64,000 nt of DNA from Streptomyces cyaneogriseus subsp. noncyanogenus. GTDB lineage: Bacteria; Actinomycetota; Actinomycetes; Streptomycetales; Streptomycetaceae. Position 1 is the stretch's first letter, and each line of letters opens with the position of its first letter. Shown piece by piece: positions 1 through 16,873 of this stretch. A program made the position numbers and the translations under genes. Location of the stretch: contig NZ_CP010849.1 of NCBI RefSeq assembly GCF_000931445.1, positions 930,001 to 994,000 on the forward strand, written 5' to 3'. Below the pieces are notes generated by a model. That model did no database searches and was not told where the DNA came from. It saw only the letters and a list, made by a program, of their open reading frames with translations.

Positions 1-5512
<5,512 letters not shown>

Positions 5513-5539
5513 CTAACTCCTCCCCGCCCGATCCGGATC

Positions 5540-5581
5540 CGTAATAACTTCGTATAGCATACATTATACGAAGTTATACGA
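5540..5581. other. Synthetic loxP-containing linker (454 Titanium mate-pair adapter), copy 1
   Basis: The 42 bases match, from memory, the reverse Titanium mate-pair linker. They contain a perfect 34-bp loxP at 5544-5577 (13-bp arms, spacer GCATACAT) flanked by CGTA and ACGA. Its AT-rich composition is unlike everything around it. Confidence 0.95.
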
Positions 5582-5667
5582 GGCTCCCGCTCCGACGAAC
5601 GCTCCCCATACGTCGCCAGCAACGCCTGCGCCTCGATCGGATCACCCAGCGTCGTCCCCGTCCCATG
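5582..5667 (-). repeat. 86-bp exact copy of KS segment 4674-4759 trapped between linkers
   Basis: The sequence is identical to 4674-4759, which encodes the KS region around EAHGTGT. It lies between linker copies 1 and 2, as expected for a mate-pair tag end left in a consensus. Confidence 0.85.
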
Positions 5668-5705
5668 TCGTATAACTTCGTATAATGTATGCTATACGAA
5701 GTTAT
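5668..5705. other. Synthetic loxP-containing linker, copy 2 (opposite orientation)
   Basis: This is the forward form of the same linker. A perfect loxP lies at 5672-5705, with the spacer read as ATGTATGC, so it is inverted relative to copies 1 and 3. The last bases of the usual 42-mer (TACG) read GACG here. Confidence 0.93.
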
Positions 5706-5741
5706 GACGGCGAGTGTGGTGTCGGGCCGGGTGGCGTATGT
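5706..5741 (+). repeat. Inverted fragment of KS segment 5205-5238
   Basis: About 33 bases here are the reverse complement of 5205-5238, the KS segment encoding VVSGRVAY. The inverted orientation between two linkers is what a chimeric mate-pair read would leave. Confidence 0.8.
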
Positions 5742-5783
5742 CGTAATAACTTCGTATAGCATACATTATACGAAGTTATACGA
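5742..5783. other. Synthetic loxP-containing linker, copy 3
   Basis: This is a full 42-base linker with loxP at 5746-5779, in the same orientation as copy 1. Real KS coding sequence resumes immediately after it. Confidence 0.95.
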
Positions 5784-6183
5784 CCCACGACACCTCCAGC
5801 GACAACCGCTGCTGCGGATCCATCGCCAACGCCTCACGCGGCGAAATACCGAAAAACCCCGCATCGAACTCCGCCGCCCCGTACAAAAACCCACCCGACC
5901 GCGCATAACTCCTCCCCGCCCGATCCGGATCCCCGTCGAACAACCCCTCCAGATCCCACCCACGATCCGCCGGGAACTCCCCGATCGCGTCCCCACCCCC
6001 GGCCACCAGACCCCACAGATCCTCCGGAGACTCCACACCCCCCGGGAAACGACACCCCATCCCCACGATCGCGATCGGCTCGTGATTCGCTTCCTCGACC
6101 TCCTGCAGTCGTCGGCTCGTCTGCCGCAGGTCGGCCGTCACGCGCTTGAGGTATTCGAGGAGCTTTTCCTCATTCGCACTCAT
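5784..6183 (-). CDS. N-terminus of the same PKS subunit: docking coiled coil and start of KS
   Basis: This is the authentic start of the second PKS subunit. About 35 residues form a class-1 N-terminal docking helix beginning [20 protein letters not shown], which normally pairs with the acidic C-terminal tail of the preceding subunit. The KS follows, with [34 protein letters not shown] and MDPQQR. The reading frame then runs into a synthetic linker at 5783. The start ATG lies 51 bp after the stop of the first PKS gene (6234), on the same strand, so the two are co-transcribed. In a correct assembly this piece should join directly to the frame that continues below 5393. Confidence 0.85.
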
Positions 6184-6233
6184 GCTTCATCCTCTTCGAA
6201 AGCGTAGGAAACAGGCGGCGGCCGGAATGTCGA

Positions 6234-9200
6234 TCAGGGTGTGCCGAATTCACTGTCAATGAGGTCGAACATCAGATCCGCGCTCGCCGACTCGATGTCG
6301 CCGTCACCGGGCGAGTCCGACGCCGAGTCGGTGCCCGGAGCGCTTGTCCATTGCTTGAGCAGGTCCTGGAGACGCTGTTTCACCTGCGTGCGCAGCGTCT
6401 CGTCGTCGAGGGTCGCGAAGCGTTCGCCGATCTTGCCGATGTCCCGGTTGAGGGAGGTGACGACCTCCTCGGAGCTGGGCATGAGCCGGGCGGACAGGTG
6501 TCTCGCCAGTGCCCCGGGGGTGGGGTGGTCGAAGACGAGGGTCGGTGACAGTGCGAGCCCGATCGCCGCCCCGATCCGGTTGCGCAGTTCCAGGGCCGTG
6601 AGCGAGGTGAAACCGAGGTCGAGGAATCCGCGGTCGAGGTCCACGGCGCCGAGCCTGCTGTGGTTCAGTACGGCCGCCGCCTCTTCCCGGACCAGTTGCC
6701 GCAGTGACTGCTCGCGCTCTTGCGCGGACATGGCCGCCAGGCGGTCCCCGAGTGTGCCGCCGCCCGACGGGACGGTCTTTTGCTGCTCGGCCGCCGGCGG
6801 TTTCGACTGCTTGCGCACGTACTTCGCGAGCAGGGGCACCGTGGTGCCGTCGGCGAGGTCGCGCGTGTCCAGACGGACGGGCAGGAGCACCGGTTCGTCC
6901 AGGGCCAGCGCCGCGTCGAAGGCCGTCAGGGCGTCGGAGGTGGGCAGCGGGGCGATACCGGTACGGGCCAGGCGCGACAGGTCCGTGTCATCCAGTTTCC
7001 CGCTGATGTCGCTGCGCTCCTCCCACAGCCCCCAGGCGAGCGACAGGGCGGGGAAGCCCGCTGCTCGCCGCCGCTGGACCAGCGCGTCCACGCAGGCGTT
7101 GGCGGCCGCGTAGTTGGCCTGGCCGGCCGTTCCCCACCAGCCCGCGGCCGAGGAGCAGGTCACGAACCACTCGAGAGCCAGGCCGCGCGTCAGCTCGTCC
7201 AGATGGGCCACGGCGTCGGACTTCGCCCGCAGCACCTTGTCCAGATGATCCGGCGTGAGGGCGTGGAGTACGGCATCGTCCGCCACCCCGGCGGCGTGGA
7301 TCACCCCGCGCAGGGGGAAGTCGCTCGGCACCCGGCCGATCACTTCCGCCAGCCGGTCCCGGTCGGCGGCGTCGCACGCCTCGACGGTGACCAGGGCTCC
7401 CCGCTCGCGCAGTGCGGCGGCCAGGGCGGCTGTTCGGGCCGCCCGCTCGCCTCGGCGGCTGAGCAGGACGACATGGCCCACGTCGTGCACGGCGACGGCG
7501 TGCCGGGCCAGGGCGGAGCCGATGACCCCGCCGGCCCCCGTCACCAGCAGCGAGGAGGTGCGCCACCGGTCGTCCGCGCGTGTATCCGAGGTGGCCCGCG
7601 GCTCGTCCCGCGCACCGCGGGTCAGGGCACGCACCAGGCGGGGCACGTGGAGTTCGCCGGCGCGCACGGCGATCTGGGGTTCCGGTGAGCGGACGGCCGT
7701 GGCGAGGGCGGCGACCGACGCGGGATCCTCGTCGAGGTCGACCACCTGGAACACACCCGGGTGCTCGGTCTGGGCCGACCGCATCAGCCCCCAGATCGCG
7801 GCCTGCGCCGGATCCACGTCCTCGCCCGGCCCGGCCGCCACGGCCCGGCGTGTCACCAGCACCAACCGGGTGCCGGCCGAGCGTGCGTCCGCCGGCCACG
7901 ACCGCACCACGGCCAGTGCCGCGGCCAGATGGGCCCGCACCCGCTGCGGCAGCGGCCCGCCGGCGGTCACGCCCTGCGGTGGTTCCTCGGCCGCCACTCC
8001 GATCGCGGCCGGCTCCCCGGACAGGCCGTCCGGGGCCATCACCACGCACCGGCTCTCCGGTCGTGCGGTCTCGACGTCCGGGGACTCCCGCAGCTCCCAC
8101 GCGACCCGGTGCAGCACGTCCCGGGCCGCCGTCGCCGCCCGCACGTGCCGTCCCGGAACCGGTCGCAGCGTCACCGTGTCGGCGGTGACGACGGGTTCGC
8201 CGGCCGTGTCCCACGCCGACAGCGACACCGTGTCCGCGTCGACCGCCGCCAGCCGCACCCGCAGCTCGACGGCGCCGGCCGCGTGGACCCGCACCCCGCC
8301 GAAGGAGACCGGAAGCCGCACCGCCTCCGCGTCCCGAGGCAGCAGCCCGGCGGCGAACACGGCGTGCGCACAGGTCTCCAGGAGTGCCGGGTGCACCAGA
8401 TACCGGTCCGCCCGGTCCGCCGCTCGCCGGGGCAGACGCACCTCCGCGAAGACCTCGTCCGCGTCCGCGCCGCGCCAGACGGCCTCCAGCCCGCGGAAGG
8501 CCGGGCCGTACTCCAGCCCGCCGTCCGCCAGCCGCTCGTACACGCCCTCCGGCTCGACCGGAACCGCCCCGGCCGGGGGCCACTGCGCCAGCCGCTCGCC
8601 GGGGACGGCCGACGCCACCGCCAGCACCCCGGAGGCACACCGGTCCCACACCCCATCACCGGCGGGCCGGGCCAGCACCTCCAGACTCCGGCGGTCGGGT
8701 GTGCCGCCCTCCGCCACCCGCACCTGGACGTCCACCGCGCCTCCGGCCGGGACGACCAGCGGGGCGTGCAGGCTCAGCTCGTCCAGTCGTGGGAAACCAG
8801 TGTGGAGGCCCGCCCGGACCGCCATCTCCGCCAGCCCGGCGCCGGGTACGACGACGGCTCCTCCGGTGCGGCAGTCCGCGATCCAGGGCAGGTGGCCGGT
8901 GGACAGCCGCCCCGTGAGGACGGCTCCGTCGTCCAGGGGCAGGGCCGCGCCCAGCATCGGGTGGTCCACCGGTTCCAGACCGGCCGACTCCACATCGGCG
9001 GCGGGGTCGGGGCCGAGCCAGTACCGCTCGTGCTGGAAGGCGTAGGTCGGCAGTTCGGCCGGGCGTGCGCCCGATCCGGCGTAGAAGGCGTGCCAGTCGA
9101 CGGGGACGCCCGCCGTGTGCAGATGCCCGAGGGCCAGGGTGAGCGCCACCGGCTCGGGCCGGTCCCGCCGCCCGGCCGGGACGGCCAGGTGGCCGGTCAT

Positions 9201-12200
9201 CTCCGGGCAGTTGTGGGCCATGGCGGTCAGCACGCCGTCGGGTCCCAGCTCCAGGAAGCGGGTGACGCCCTGCTCACGGAGGTAGCGCACGCCGTCCGCG
9301 AACCGGACGGTCTCGCTGACGTGCCGCACCCAGTGGTCCGCCGAACCCAGCATTTCCACCGGGAGCGGTGTCCCCGTCAGGTTCGACACGACGGGGACGG
9401 CGGGCTCGGCGTAGACCAGTGCCTCGGCCGTCCGGCGGAAGGCGTCGAGCATCGGGTGCATCAAGGGCGAGTGGAAGGCGTGACTCACCGCGAGCCTGCG
9501 TGTCTTCCGCCCCCGCGCCTCCCAGCGCAACGCCAGTTCGCGTACGGCGCCCTCGTCGCCCGACAGGACCACGGCGTCGGGTCCGTTGACGGCGGCGATG
9601 GCGACCCGCTCGGTGAGCAGGGGCCGGATCTCGTCCTCGGCCGCCTGCACCGCCACCATCGCTCCGCCGTCGGGCAACTCGTCCATCAGCCGGCCGCGGG
9701 CGGCCACCAGGGCGGCGGCGTCCGGCAGTGAGAACACACCGGCCGCGTGCGCCGCCGCCACCTCGCCTATCGAGTGTCCGGTCACGAAGTCGGGCCGGAC
9801 GTCCCAGGACTCCAGCAGCCGGAACAGCGCCACCTCGAAGGCGAACAGCGCGGCCTGGGTGTGGACCGTGCGGTCCAGCGACGAGGCGTCCTCGCCCCAG
9901 ACCACCTCGCGCAGCGCTCGGCCGGTGTACCGGCCGAGGTGCCGGTCCAGCTCGGCGGCCACGGCGTCGAAGGCGCGGGCGTAGACGGGGAACGCGTCGT
10001 ACAGCTCCCGTCCCATGCCGAGCCGCTGGGCTCCCTGGCCGGTGAACATGAACGCGGTCCGGCCACCGGCACGGGCCCTCCCCCGGGTCAGGTTGGCCGC
10101 CGATGTGCCGCCGGCCAGGGCGGTGAGACCGCCCAGCAGTTCCTCGCGGTCCCGGCCCACCACGGCGGCGCGGTGGTCCAGCGCCGCCCGCCCGGTCGCC
10201 AGGGTGTAGCCGACGTCTTCGGGACGCGGCCCGGTCTCCCGCTCCGTCAGCCGGGTCAGCAAGCGGGCCGCCTGCGCTTCCAGCGCCTCGGGGGTGTGCC
10301 CGCTGATCACCCACGGCACCACACCCATGGCGCCCGCACCGACCGCGGGCTCCCCGGCCACCGGCGTCTCCTGCTCAAGGACGAGGTGCGCGTTGGTACC
10401 GCTGATCCCGAACGACGACACGGCCGCACGCCGCGCCCGCCCCGTCTCCGGCCACCGCCGCGCCTCCGTCAGCAACTCCACCGCGCCCGAGGACCACTCC
10501 ACGTGCGGCGACGGCCGGTCCACGTGCAACGTCCGCGGCAACACACCATGACGCAGCGCCATCACCATCTTGATGACACCGGCCACACCGGCCGCCGCCT
10601 GCGTGTGCCCGATGTTGGACTTCAGCGATCCCAGCCACAGAGGCTCCCGCTCCGTCGAGCGCCGTCCGTACGTCGCCAGCAACGCCTGCGCCTCGATCGG
10701 ATCACCCAGCGCGGTCCCCGTCCCATGCGCCTCCACCGCGTCCACCTCGGCGGCCTCCAGCCGGGCGTCCGCCAACGCCTGCCGGATCACCCGCTGCTGC
10801 GCCGGACCGTTGGGCGCCGTCAGACCGTTCGACGCCCCGTCCTGGTTCACCGCCGAACCCCGCACCACCGCCAGCACCCGATGCCCGTTGCGCCGCGCGT
10901 CCGACAGACGCTCCACCACCAGCACACCCACACCCTCGGCCCACGCGGTGCCGTCCGCCGCCGCCGCGAACGCCTTGCACCGGCCGTCCGGTGCGAGGCC
11001 CCGCTGCCGGCTGAACTCGGTGAACATCGACGGCGTCGCCATCACCGTCACACCGCCCGCGAGGGCCAGCGAGCACTCCCCCGACCGCAGCGCCCGCACC
11101 GCCAGATGCAAGGCGACCAGCGACGAGGAACACGCCGTGTCCACCGACACCGCGGGCCCCTCCAGCCCGAGCGCGTACGCCACCCGGCCCGACACCACGC
11201 TGGCGGCGCCGCCCGTGAGCATGTAGCCGGCCATGTTCTCCGGGGTTTCGCGGAGGTGACGGGCGTAGTCACCGGCCATGACTCCGGCGAAGACGCCGCT
11301 GCGGCTTCCGCGGAGCGACCGCGGATCGATGCCTGCCTGCTCCAGCGCCTCCCACGACGTCTCCAGCAGCAACCGCTGCTGCGGGTCCATCGCCAGCGCC
11401 TCACGCGGCGACACACCGAAGAACGCCGCGTCGAACGCACCGGCGTCGTGGAGGAACCCTCCCAGGTGGCGGTCGCCGCCCCAGCCGCGGTCGTCGGGGT
11501 GATCACCGATGGCGTCGGTGCCCTCGGCGACGAGGCTCCAGAGGTCCTGCGGCGAGCGGATTCCGCCCGGCAGGCGGCAGCTCATGCCGACGACGGCGAT
11601 GAGGTCGTCGCCGTCGCGGAGGGGCGCGGTCGCCGGTGCCGTTCCGGTGTCTCCGTCGACGGGGCCGTCGCCGTGCGTCAGCCGAGTGTGGATCTCCGCC
11701 GCGAGGGCTGCGGGCGTGGGATGGTCGAAGACCACGCTCGTCGGCAGGTTCAAAGAGGTGACGGCGTTCAGTCGGCGGCGGAGTTCGACGGCCTTGGCGG
11801 AGTCGAATCCGAGGTCGTTGAAGGGCCGGTCGACGTCCACGGCTTCGGGCGGCACCTCACGCAGGACGGCGGCGGCCTGGGTGCGTACGAGATCGAGTAC
11901 GGCGGTGTCGGGCTGTCCGGAGCGCCGGGCGGTGGGCGTCTGCGCGCCCGTGGTCTCCGGCCCGGGTCGCACGGCCCGGCCGGGCAGGGCGGGTGTGTCG
12001 CCGCCGAGCCGGCGGCAGCGCTGCCGGAAGGCGTAGGTGGGCAGGTCCACGGGCGTGTCCGGGGCGCCGGTGACGGCGCTCCAGTCGACGGGCGCGCCGT
12101 GGACGAAGACCTCGGCGGCGGAGGCGAGGACGCGCTCCGGTCCGCCCTCGTCGCGGCGCAGGGTGCCGGTGGCCACCACGCCGGCCACGCCCATGTCCGC

Positions 12201-14528
12201 GGCGGTCTCCTCCACGCCCATGGTCAGCACCGGGTGGGTGCTGCACTCGACGAAGAACCGGAAGCCCTCGTCCAGCAGTCCGCGCACCGCCTCCTCGAAC
12301 CGCACCTGGCGCCGCTCGTTCCGGATCCAGTACCCGGCGTCCAGCCGGCCGCCGTCCACCCAGGCGGCCTCGACGGTCGAATACATCGGCACCCGCCCGG
12401 CCCGCGGGGCCACTCCCGCCAGCTCCCGCTCCAGCCGCTCGGTGATCCGCTCCACCTGCACCGAATGGGACGCGTAATCCACCGGGATCCGCCGGGTCCG
12501 CACCCCTCGTGCCTCACATCCGGCCACCAGCCGCTCCAACGCGGCCGGCTCGCCGGACACCACCACCGAGGCGGGCCCGTTGACCGCGGCCACCGTCACC
12601 CGGTCCCCCAGCGAGGCGCACCACTCGCGCACCCGCTCCGCCGGCGCCGCCACCGACACCATGCCGCCCCGGCCGCTCAGCTCGACGACCGTCCGGCTGC
12701 GCAGTGCCATGACGCGGGCCGCGTCCTCCAGCGACAGCGCGCCGGCCACCACCGCGGCGGCGGTCTCCCCCATCGAGTGGCCCACCACCGCGTCGGGGCG
12801 GACTCCCAGGGACTCCCACACCGCCGCGAGCGCCACCATCACCGCCCACGACACCGGCTGCACCACGTCCGACCGCTCCAGCCACGCGGCGTCCGCCGCA
12901 CCGCTCAGCACGTCCGGCAGCGACCAGTCCACGAAGGGCGCCAGCGCCGCCGCGCACTCGTCGATCCGTGCCGCGAACACCGGCGAGGACGCGTACAGCT
13001 CCCGTCCCATCCCCACCCACTGCGCCCCCTGTCCGGGGAAGACCAGCGCGACCCTGCCCGTCGCCGAGGCCACGCCCGAGATCACGCCGGCGCCCGGCGC
13101 CCCCCGCTCGACCTCCCCCAGTCCGGCCAGCAACGCCCGCGGCTCCCGGCCCAGCACCACCGCACGGTGCGCCAGCACCGTCCGCGAGGACACCAGCGCC
13201 CCCGCCACGGCCCCGAGGTCCAGGTGCTCGGTCCGTCGTGCCCACCGTGCCAGCCGCGCCGCCTGCGCCCGCAGTGCCTCGGAGGTGTGGCCGCTGACCA
13301 CCCAGGGCACGGCCCCCGCGTCGCCTGCCACGGGTGCCGCGGGCGGCATGACGCTCTGCGGCCAACCCGCCAGTACCACGTGGCAGTCGGTCTCCGCCTC
13401 GCCGAAGGAGCCGACGCCGGCCAGCCGTTCCCCGGGCAGGGTGTCCCAGGGGATCAGTTCCGTCCGCACCCGCGGACGCGACCCGTCCCGGCGCGGGTGA
13501 GGGCCGGGGTGCGCGAAGCCGAGGCCGGGCGGCAACTGGCCGTGCCTCAGAGCCAGTACGGCCTTGAGCAGCCCGATGATGCCGCAGTCCCCTGCGAGGG
13601 GGCCGACGTCGGTCGTGGCGGTGCCGACCAGCAGGGGGAGGCCGGGGTCGCGGCCCGCTCCGAGGACGGTGCCCACGGCGGCGCTGTCCGCCGGACCGGC
13701 CGCCTCGATGCCGCTGCCGCGCAGTTCCACGTACTGCACCTGGCTCGGGGCGACTCCGGCGCGCGCGTGGGCGCGGCGCAGTACGTCCTCCCGCGCGGCG
13801 GCGTCCGGCGTGGTGAGGGTGTCACGCGCGCGGTCGCCGCCGACCGCGCTGCCGCGGATGACGCAGTGGACGGTGTCCCCGTCGGCGACGGCCTGACGCA
13901 GCGGCTTGAGGACGACCAGACCACCCCCGCCGAGGTGCACCCCGCCGACGAGGGCGAGGGCGCACTCGTCGGACCGGAGGCTCTCGCAGGCCAGGTGCAC
14001 GGCCGTCAGCGAGGACACCCGCGCGCGGTCCACGGTCACGCTCGGTCCGCGCAGGCCGAGAACACGACAGACGCGGTGGGCGAGCAGCCCCCCGGCCGGT
14101 CCGGCGCCGTCGGGTCCGGCGGCACCGATGAAGACTCCGGTGGCCGCCTCCTTCAGTTTCTCCGGGACGATACGAGCCGTTTCCAGGGCCTCCCAGGCGA
14201 GTTCGAGCATCAGCCGCTGCGGGGGGTCCATCGCGGCGGCCTCGTCCGGGGAGAGCCCGAAGAGTCCGGCGTCGAAACAGCCCGCCTCGTCGAGGTGTCC
14301 GCACCCGCGGGTGCCGGTCGCGTCCGGGCGGGCGGAACCGGGAGCGTGGAGGGCCCCGGGACGCGGGGGGCCGGCCGCGTCCTCGGTGACGGCGTGGGAG
14401 CCGGAGGTGAGAAGGTGCCAGAAAGCGCGGACGTCGTGCGCCTGGGGCAGACGGCAGGCGAGGCCGACGACGGCGACACCGTCGTCGGGGCAGCCGCCAT
14501 CCGCAGAGTCGAGCGGGTTCACGAGCAT
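6234..14528 (-). CDS. Modular type I PKS: degenerate-KS loading module (KS0-AT-ACP) plus module 1 (KS-AT-DH-KR-ACP)
   Basis: The protein has 2764 residues, with a ribosome site (GAAGGAAAG) before the ATG. Domains by approximate residue: KS-like 17-390, AT 470-790 (GHSMGE near 581, YASH near 686, methylmalonyl type), ACP near 909, KS 960-1385 (VDTACSSS near 1129), AT 1480-1800 (GHSIGE, HAFH, malonyl type), DH (His near 1857), KR near 2333-2560 (TGAGGVIG, Tyr near 2472, ADD at the B-type position), ACP near 2639 and an acidic C-terminal docking tail. It has no N-terminal docking helix, consistent with the first subunit. The first KS has lost its catalytic set: Cys is Arg (VDRARVSS), and the two His are Arg and Pro. 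It is also not a KSQ decarboxylase. In the DH, the second catalytic Asp is Glu (HPALLE). The product is unknown. Confidence 0.9.
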   Translation of the reverse strand: MLVNPLDSADGGCPDDGVAVVGLACRLPQAHDVRAFWHLLTSGSHAVTEDAAGPPRPGALHAPGSARPDATGTRGCGHLDEAGCFDAGLFGLSPDEAAAMDPPQRLMLELAWEALETARIVPEKLKEAATGVFIGAAGPDGAGPAGGLLAHRVCRVLGLRGPSVTVDRARVSSLTAVHLACESLRSDECALALVGGVHLGGGGLVVLKPLRQAVADGDTVHCVIRGSAVGGDRARDTLTTPDAAAREDVLRRAHARAGVAPSQVQYVELRGSGIEAAGPADSAAVGTVLGAGRDPGLPLLVGTATTDVGPLAGDCGIIGLLKAVLALRHGQLPPGLGFAHPGPHPRRDGSRPRVRTELIPWDTLPGERLAGVGSFGEAETDCHVVLAGWPQSVMPPAAPVAGDAGAVPWVVSGHTSEALRAQAARLARWARRTEHLDLGAVAGALVSSRTVLAHRAVVLGREPRALLAGLGEVERGAPGAGVISGVASATGRVALVFPGQGAQWVGMGRELYASSPVFAARIDECAAALAPFVDWSLPDVLSGAADAAWLERSDVVQPVSWAVMVALAAVWESLGVRPDAVVGHSMGETAAAVVAGALSLEDAARVMALRSRTVVELSGRGGMVSVAAPAERVREWCASLGDRVTVAAVNGPASVVVSGEPAALERLVAGCEARGVRTRRIPVDYASHSVQVERITERLERELAGVAPRAGRVPMYSTVEAAWVDGGRLDAGYWIRNERRQVRFEEAVRGLLDEGFRFFVECSTHPVLTMGVEETAADMGVAGVVATGTLRRDEGGPERVLASAAEVFVHGAPVDWSAVTGAPDTPVDLPTYAFRQRCRRLGGDTPALPGRAVRPGPETTGAQTPTARRSGQPDTAVLDLVRTQAAAVLREVPPEAVDVDRPFNDLGFDSAKAVELRRRLNAVTSLNLPTSVVFDHPTPAALAAEIHTRLTHGDGPVDGDTGTAPATAPLRDGDDLIAVVGMSCRLPGGIRSPQDLWSLVAEGTDAIGDHPDDRGWGGDRHLGGFLHDAGAFDAAFFGVSPREALAMDPQQRLLLETSWEALEQAGIDPRSLRGSRSGVFAGVMAGDYARHLRETPENMAGYMLTGGAASVVSGRVAYALGLEGPAVSVDTACSSSLVALHLAVRALRSGECSLALAGGVTVMATPSMFTEFSRQRGLAPDGRCKAFAAAADGTAWAEGVGVLVVERLSDARRNGHRVLAVVRGSAVNQDGASNGLTAPNGPAQQRVIRQALADARLEAAEVDAVEAHGTGTALGDPIEAQALLATYGRRSTEREPLWLGSLKSNIGHTQAAAGVAGVIKMVMALRHGVLPRTLHVDRPSPHVEWSSGAVELLTEARRWPETGRARRAAVSSFGISGTNAHLVLEQETPVAGEPAVGAGAMGVVPWVISGHTPEALEAQAARLLTRLTERETGPRPEDVGYTLATGRAALDHRAAVVGRDREELLGGLTALAGGTSAANLTRGRARAGGRTAFMFTGQGAQRLGMGRELYDAFPVYARAFDAVAAELDRHLGRYTGRALREVVWGEDASSLDRTVHTQAALFAFEVALFRLLESWDVRPDFVTGHSIGEVAAAHAAGVFSLPDAAALVAARGRLMDELPDGGAMVAVQAAEDEIRPLLTERVAIAAVNGPDAVVLSGDEGAVRELALRWEARGRKTRRLAVSHAFHSPLMHPMLDAFRRTAEALVYAEPAVPVVSNLTGTPLPVEMLGSADHWVRHVSETVRFADGVRYLREQGVTRFLELGPDGVLTAMAHNCPEMTGHLAVPAGRRDRPEPVALTLALGHLHTAGVPVDWHAFYAGSGARPAELPTYAFQHERYWLGPDPAADVESAGLEPVDHPMLGAALPLDDGAVLTGRLSTGHLPWIADCRTGGAVVVPGAGLAEMAVRAGLHTGFPRLDELSLHAPLVVPAGGAVDVQVRVAEGGTPDRRSLEVLARPAGDGVWDRCASGVLAVASAVPGERLAQWPPAGAVPVEPEGVYERLADGGLEYGPAFRGLEAVWRGADADEVFAEVRLPRRAADRADRYLVHPALLETCAHAVFAAGLLPRDAEAVRLPVSFGGVRVHAAGAVELRVRLAAVDADTVSLSAWDTAGEPVVTADTVTLRPVPGRHVRAATAARDVLHRVAWELRESPDVETARPESRCVVMAPDGLSGEPAAIGVAAEEPPQGVTAGGPLPQRVRAHLAAALAVVRSWPADARSAGTRLVLVTRRAVAAGPGEDVDPAQAAIWGLMRSAQTEHPGVFQVVDLDEDPASVAALATAVRSPEPQIAVRAGELHVPRLVRALTRGARDEPRATSDTRADDRWRTSSLLVTGAGGVIGSALARHAVAVHDVGHVVLLSRRGERAARTAALAAALRERGALVTVEACDAADRDRLAEVIGRVPSDFPLRGVIHAAGVADDAVLHALTPDHLDKVLRAKSDAVAHLDELTRGLALEWFVTCSSAAGWWGTAGQANYAAANACVDALVQRRRAAGFPALSLAWGLWEERSDISGKLDDTDLSRLARTGIAPLPTSDALTAFDAALALDEPVLLPVRLDTRDLADGTTVPLLAKYVRKQSKPPAAEQQKTVPSGGGTLGDRLAAMSAQEREQSLRQLVREEAAAVLNHSRLGAVDLDRGFLDLGFTSLTALELRNRIGAAIGLALSPTLVFDHPTPGALARHLSARLMPSSEEVVTSLNRDIGKIGERFATLDDETLRTQVKQRLQDLLKQWTSAPGTDSASDSPGDGDIESASADLMFDLIDSEFGTP

Positions 14529-14789
14529 TCTCGCTTTCCTTCGTCTCGAGGAGAGAATGGCCGCCGTGCGGAGCTCCTGAGAGGCGCGGAGCCGGCGGGG
14601 TGCCGGCGGGTGAGCCGCACCTGTCGATCAGGCCCTGTTCCGGCCCTTCGACGACTGCCTCGGCGCCAGGCCGGCGCACGGTTCCGGGCGTCCCTTTCTC
14701 CACTCTCGCAGGCCCCCGCTCGCAGGTAGCTCGTGATCCAGTAGGGCTGGACGGGCCGAGCGGCCCGCCGGCTGCCGCTCTGCGGCCGG

Positions 14790-15165
14790 CGTGACGACGG
14801 CACGAGTCGCGGCCAGGAGCGCCAGGAGCGGCATGCCGAGCAGCGGCACGAAGCAGCCGAGCACCGCGATCGCCGCCACCAGCGGGACCAGCAGATACGG
14901 CGGTACGTCCTGCCGGGCGCCGCGCGGGATCGGGCGGCCGAGGGCGGAGCCCCTGCCGCGCTTCCACCACATGCGGGAGCCCCAGCCGATCAGCGGGACG
15001 CGGGACAGGGCGAGCGCCGCCAGGACGATCTGGCTGGCCGGACCTGCCGGACGACGTACGCGCAGGAGGAGTCGGCGGGCGGGACGATCTCGACCGGGTC
15101 CGACAGGCTCTTGGCGCGGGCCGCTGCCAGGACGGCGTCGAGGCCGACGTCCGCCGACGGGCCGC
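14790..15165 (-). pseudogene. Relic of a PepSY-domain membrane protein with internal deletion
   Basis: Two pieces of one gene are visible on the minus strand. The first reads LDAVLAAARAKSLSDPVEIVPP and ends at YVVRQV near 15045. The second, in another frame, reads SQIVLAALALSRVPLIGWG then MWWKRGRGSALGRPIPRG and a membrane segment. In intact PepSY-TM proteins these are separated by roughly 60 residues, which are missing here together with a frame change. The N-terminal part of the family is also absent. Nothing else is seen between the PKS start and the glycosyltransferase. Confidence 0.55.
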
Positions 15166-15267
15166 CGCCCGTGCCCCCTCCCGCCGTACCGTGCCCGGCG
15201 TGCTCGCGCCGACGGCCCGTCACGCCGCGGATCCGGCGCCGTCCGCCGCGGACCGTGCCCCAGTGCG

Positions 15268-16571
15268 TCAGCGGGCGGCGGCCCGCTCGATCAGGCCCGC
15301 CGCGGTGCGCACTCCGTCGCGGGCCCGGATGGTCCGGGCGGCTTCGGCCAGGGTGGCCCGCGTCCGGGCGTCGCCGAGCAGCTCCGAGACGGCGCCGTGC
15401 AACGGCGCGTCGGTGCAGCGGTAGGGGTCGAGGCGGATACCGAAACCCAGCTCGGCGGCCCGCTGGGCGTTGTCGTGCTGGTCCCAGAAGAGCGGAAGCA
15501 GCACCATCGGCTTGCCGAAGTGGAGGCACTCGGTGACGGTGTTGTTGCCGCCGTGGGTGATGACGAGGTCGACCAGCGGCAGGATCCGCGTCTGCGGGAG
15601 GAACTCGGACCCCCACATGTTCGGCGGCAGCTCGATCTGCTCGTGCAGCGGCCCCTTGGAGACGATGTAGCGGTGCGGGGTACGGGCCAGTGAGGCGATG
15701 ATCCGGCGCATGAGGTCCACGTCGGCGGAGCCGAGCGAGCCGAGGCTGAAGTAGATCAGCGCGCTCCCCTCCGCGCCGGCGCCATGCCCGGCCAGTGCCG
15801 CCGGCAGGGTGAACTCCTCGTCGGTCTCCCGGACCGAGGAGTCCAGCCGGTGCCAGGCGGGGCCCAGCGGCCGGGCGTCGGTGTAGTCGGCGATCTCCGG
15901 ATAGACGTAGAGGTTCAGGTCGCCCTCGTGGATGAACTCCAGGTCGGGCAGTGGCCGTGCGCCCTGCTCGACGACCCAGCCGTTGAACTCGGTCCACAGC
16001 TCGCGATGGGTGCGGTCGTACTCGGCCCGGAACTCCGCCCAGCCGGTGCGGTCGGCGGCCGGGTAGCCGGAGAAGGGCGGAGGGACTCCGTCGCGCCCTT
16101 CAGCTCCAGCGGGTTGCACGACACGATCCGCACGAACGGTACGCCCGCCGTGGTGAGGGCGGGGAAGCAGACGACGTTGTCCTCGACGATCACGTCCGGC
16201 CGGACCCGCTCGACGATCTCCTTGAGCCGCGGCTCGCAGTACCGGGCGCCGGAGACCAGTTCCTCCCAGACGGGCCTCACCCAGGTGCCGAGCTGTTCGA
16301 TCGTCGGCTTCCTGAACTCCGGGGCGGTGTCGCGGATGAAGTCCTTCCAGAACTGTCCCGCCTCCTGCGGCCGGTCCGGCGGCGGCGCCAGGTCGATCAG
16401 CTCCTCCTCGAAGCCGAACCCGGTGAGCCTGCCCTTCCAGGACGCCTCCGCGGCGAACACCACCCGGTGTCCCCGGCGGCGCAGCACGTCGCCCACGCCG
16501 ACGCAGTTGTTCGTCGGACCGTACGCGCTCTCCGGCGCGAAGAGGATCGTCAGCGGTCTCACGGGTCTCAC
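15268..16571 (-). CDS. MGT-type (macrolide) glycosyltransferase, GT1 family, frameshifted
   Basis: The sequence looks like UDP-sugar-dependent macrolide glycosyltransferases, which either decorate the product or inactivate it intracellularly. The N-terminal half reads from a GTG at 16571 (RPLTILFAPESAYGPTNN), preceded by GGAGAAGAG. The C-terminal half is in another frame and carries the nucleotide-sugar binding signature LVITHGGNNTVTECLHFGKP and FWDQHDNAQRA. The two halves join near 16083-16095, where LELKG should continue as DGVPPPFSGYP. The span is 1304 bases, one short of 435 codons, and the break lies in a GGGC run, so one lost base explains it. It lies upstream of the first PKS gene on the same strand, separated by the PepSY relic. 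A real inactivation cannot be excluded. Confidence 0.8.
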
Positions 16572-16754
16572 GAAGGTCTCTTCTCCTGACAGCTCGACCG
16601 GCCACGGCACCGGGTGCGGCGCCGCGGCGGGCGGACCGCTGCCTCCGGCCGCCGCCCACGACCGTTCAACGCCCCACGCGCGCAGTCAAGACGCGCGTCG
16701 GCCGATGAGCGCGCCCGCCCGGCCGGAGGTCTCGGCCGACTCCCCTCCCTGTCG

Positions 16755-16772
16755 CGGTGACAGATGTCACCG
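16755..16772. promoter_or_regulatory. Palindrome CGGTGACA-GA-TGTCACCG
   Basis: Perfect 8-bp arms with a 2-bp centre, about 100 bp upstream of the SDR gene start and 180 bp from the divergent glycosyltransferase. The binding protein is unknown. Confidence 0.5.
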
Positions 16773-16785
16773 GCGTGCCGCCCGC

Positions 16786-16814
16786 GACTTTATGTCGCTC
16801 AGAGACATAAAGTC
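16786..16814. promoter_or_regulatory. Inverted repeat GACTTTATGTC-N7-GACATAAAGTC
   Basis: Perfect 11-bp arms with a 7-bp spacer, unusually AT-rich for this genome, 59 bp before the SDR start. It probably overlaps the SDR promoter and looks like an operator for a dimeric repressor. No regulator gene is adjacent. Confidence 0.6.
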
Positions 16815-16873
16815 GTAGGGTGCTGACGCGGTGGCACGGTCCACCGCCTCGGCACCGATGAAAGGAACACCTC

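Noticed and set aside
5540..5783. A Cre/loxP phage or engineered integration site
   Set aside because: The flanking bases match sequencing-library linkers, three copies alternate in orientation, and only short KS tags lie between them. No recombinase or marker gene is present.
9747..14729. A 1660-residue plus-strand reading frame
   Set aside because: It is antisense to the intact first PKS gene and its composition is a mirror of KS/AT codons.
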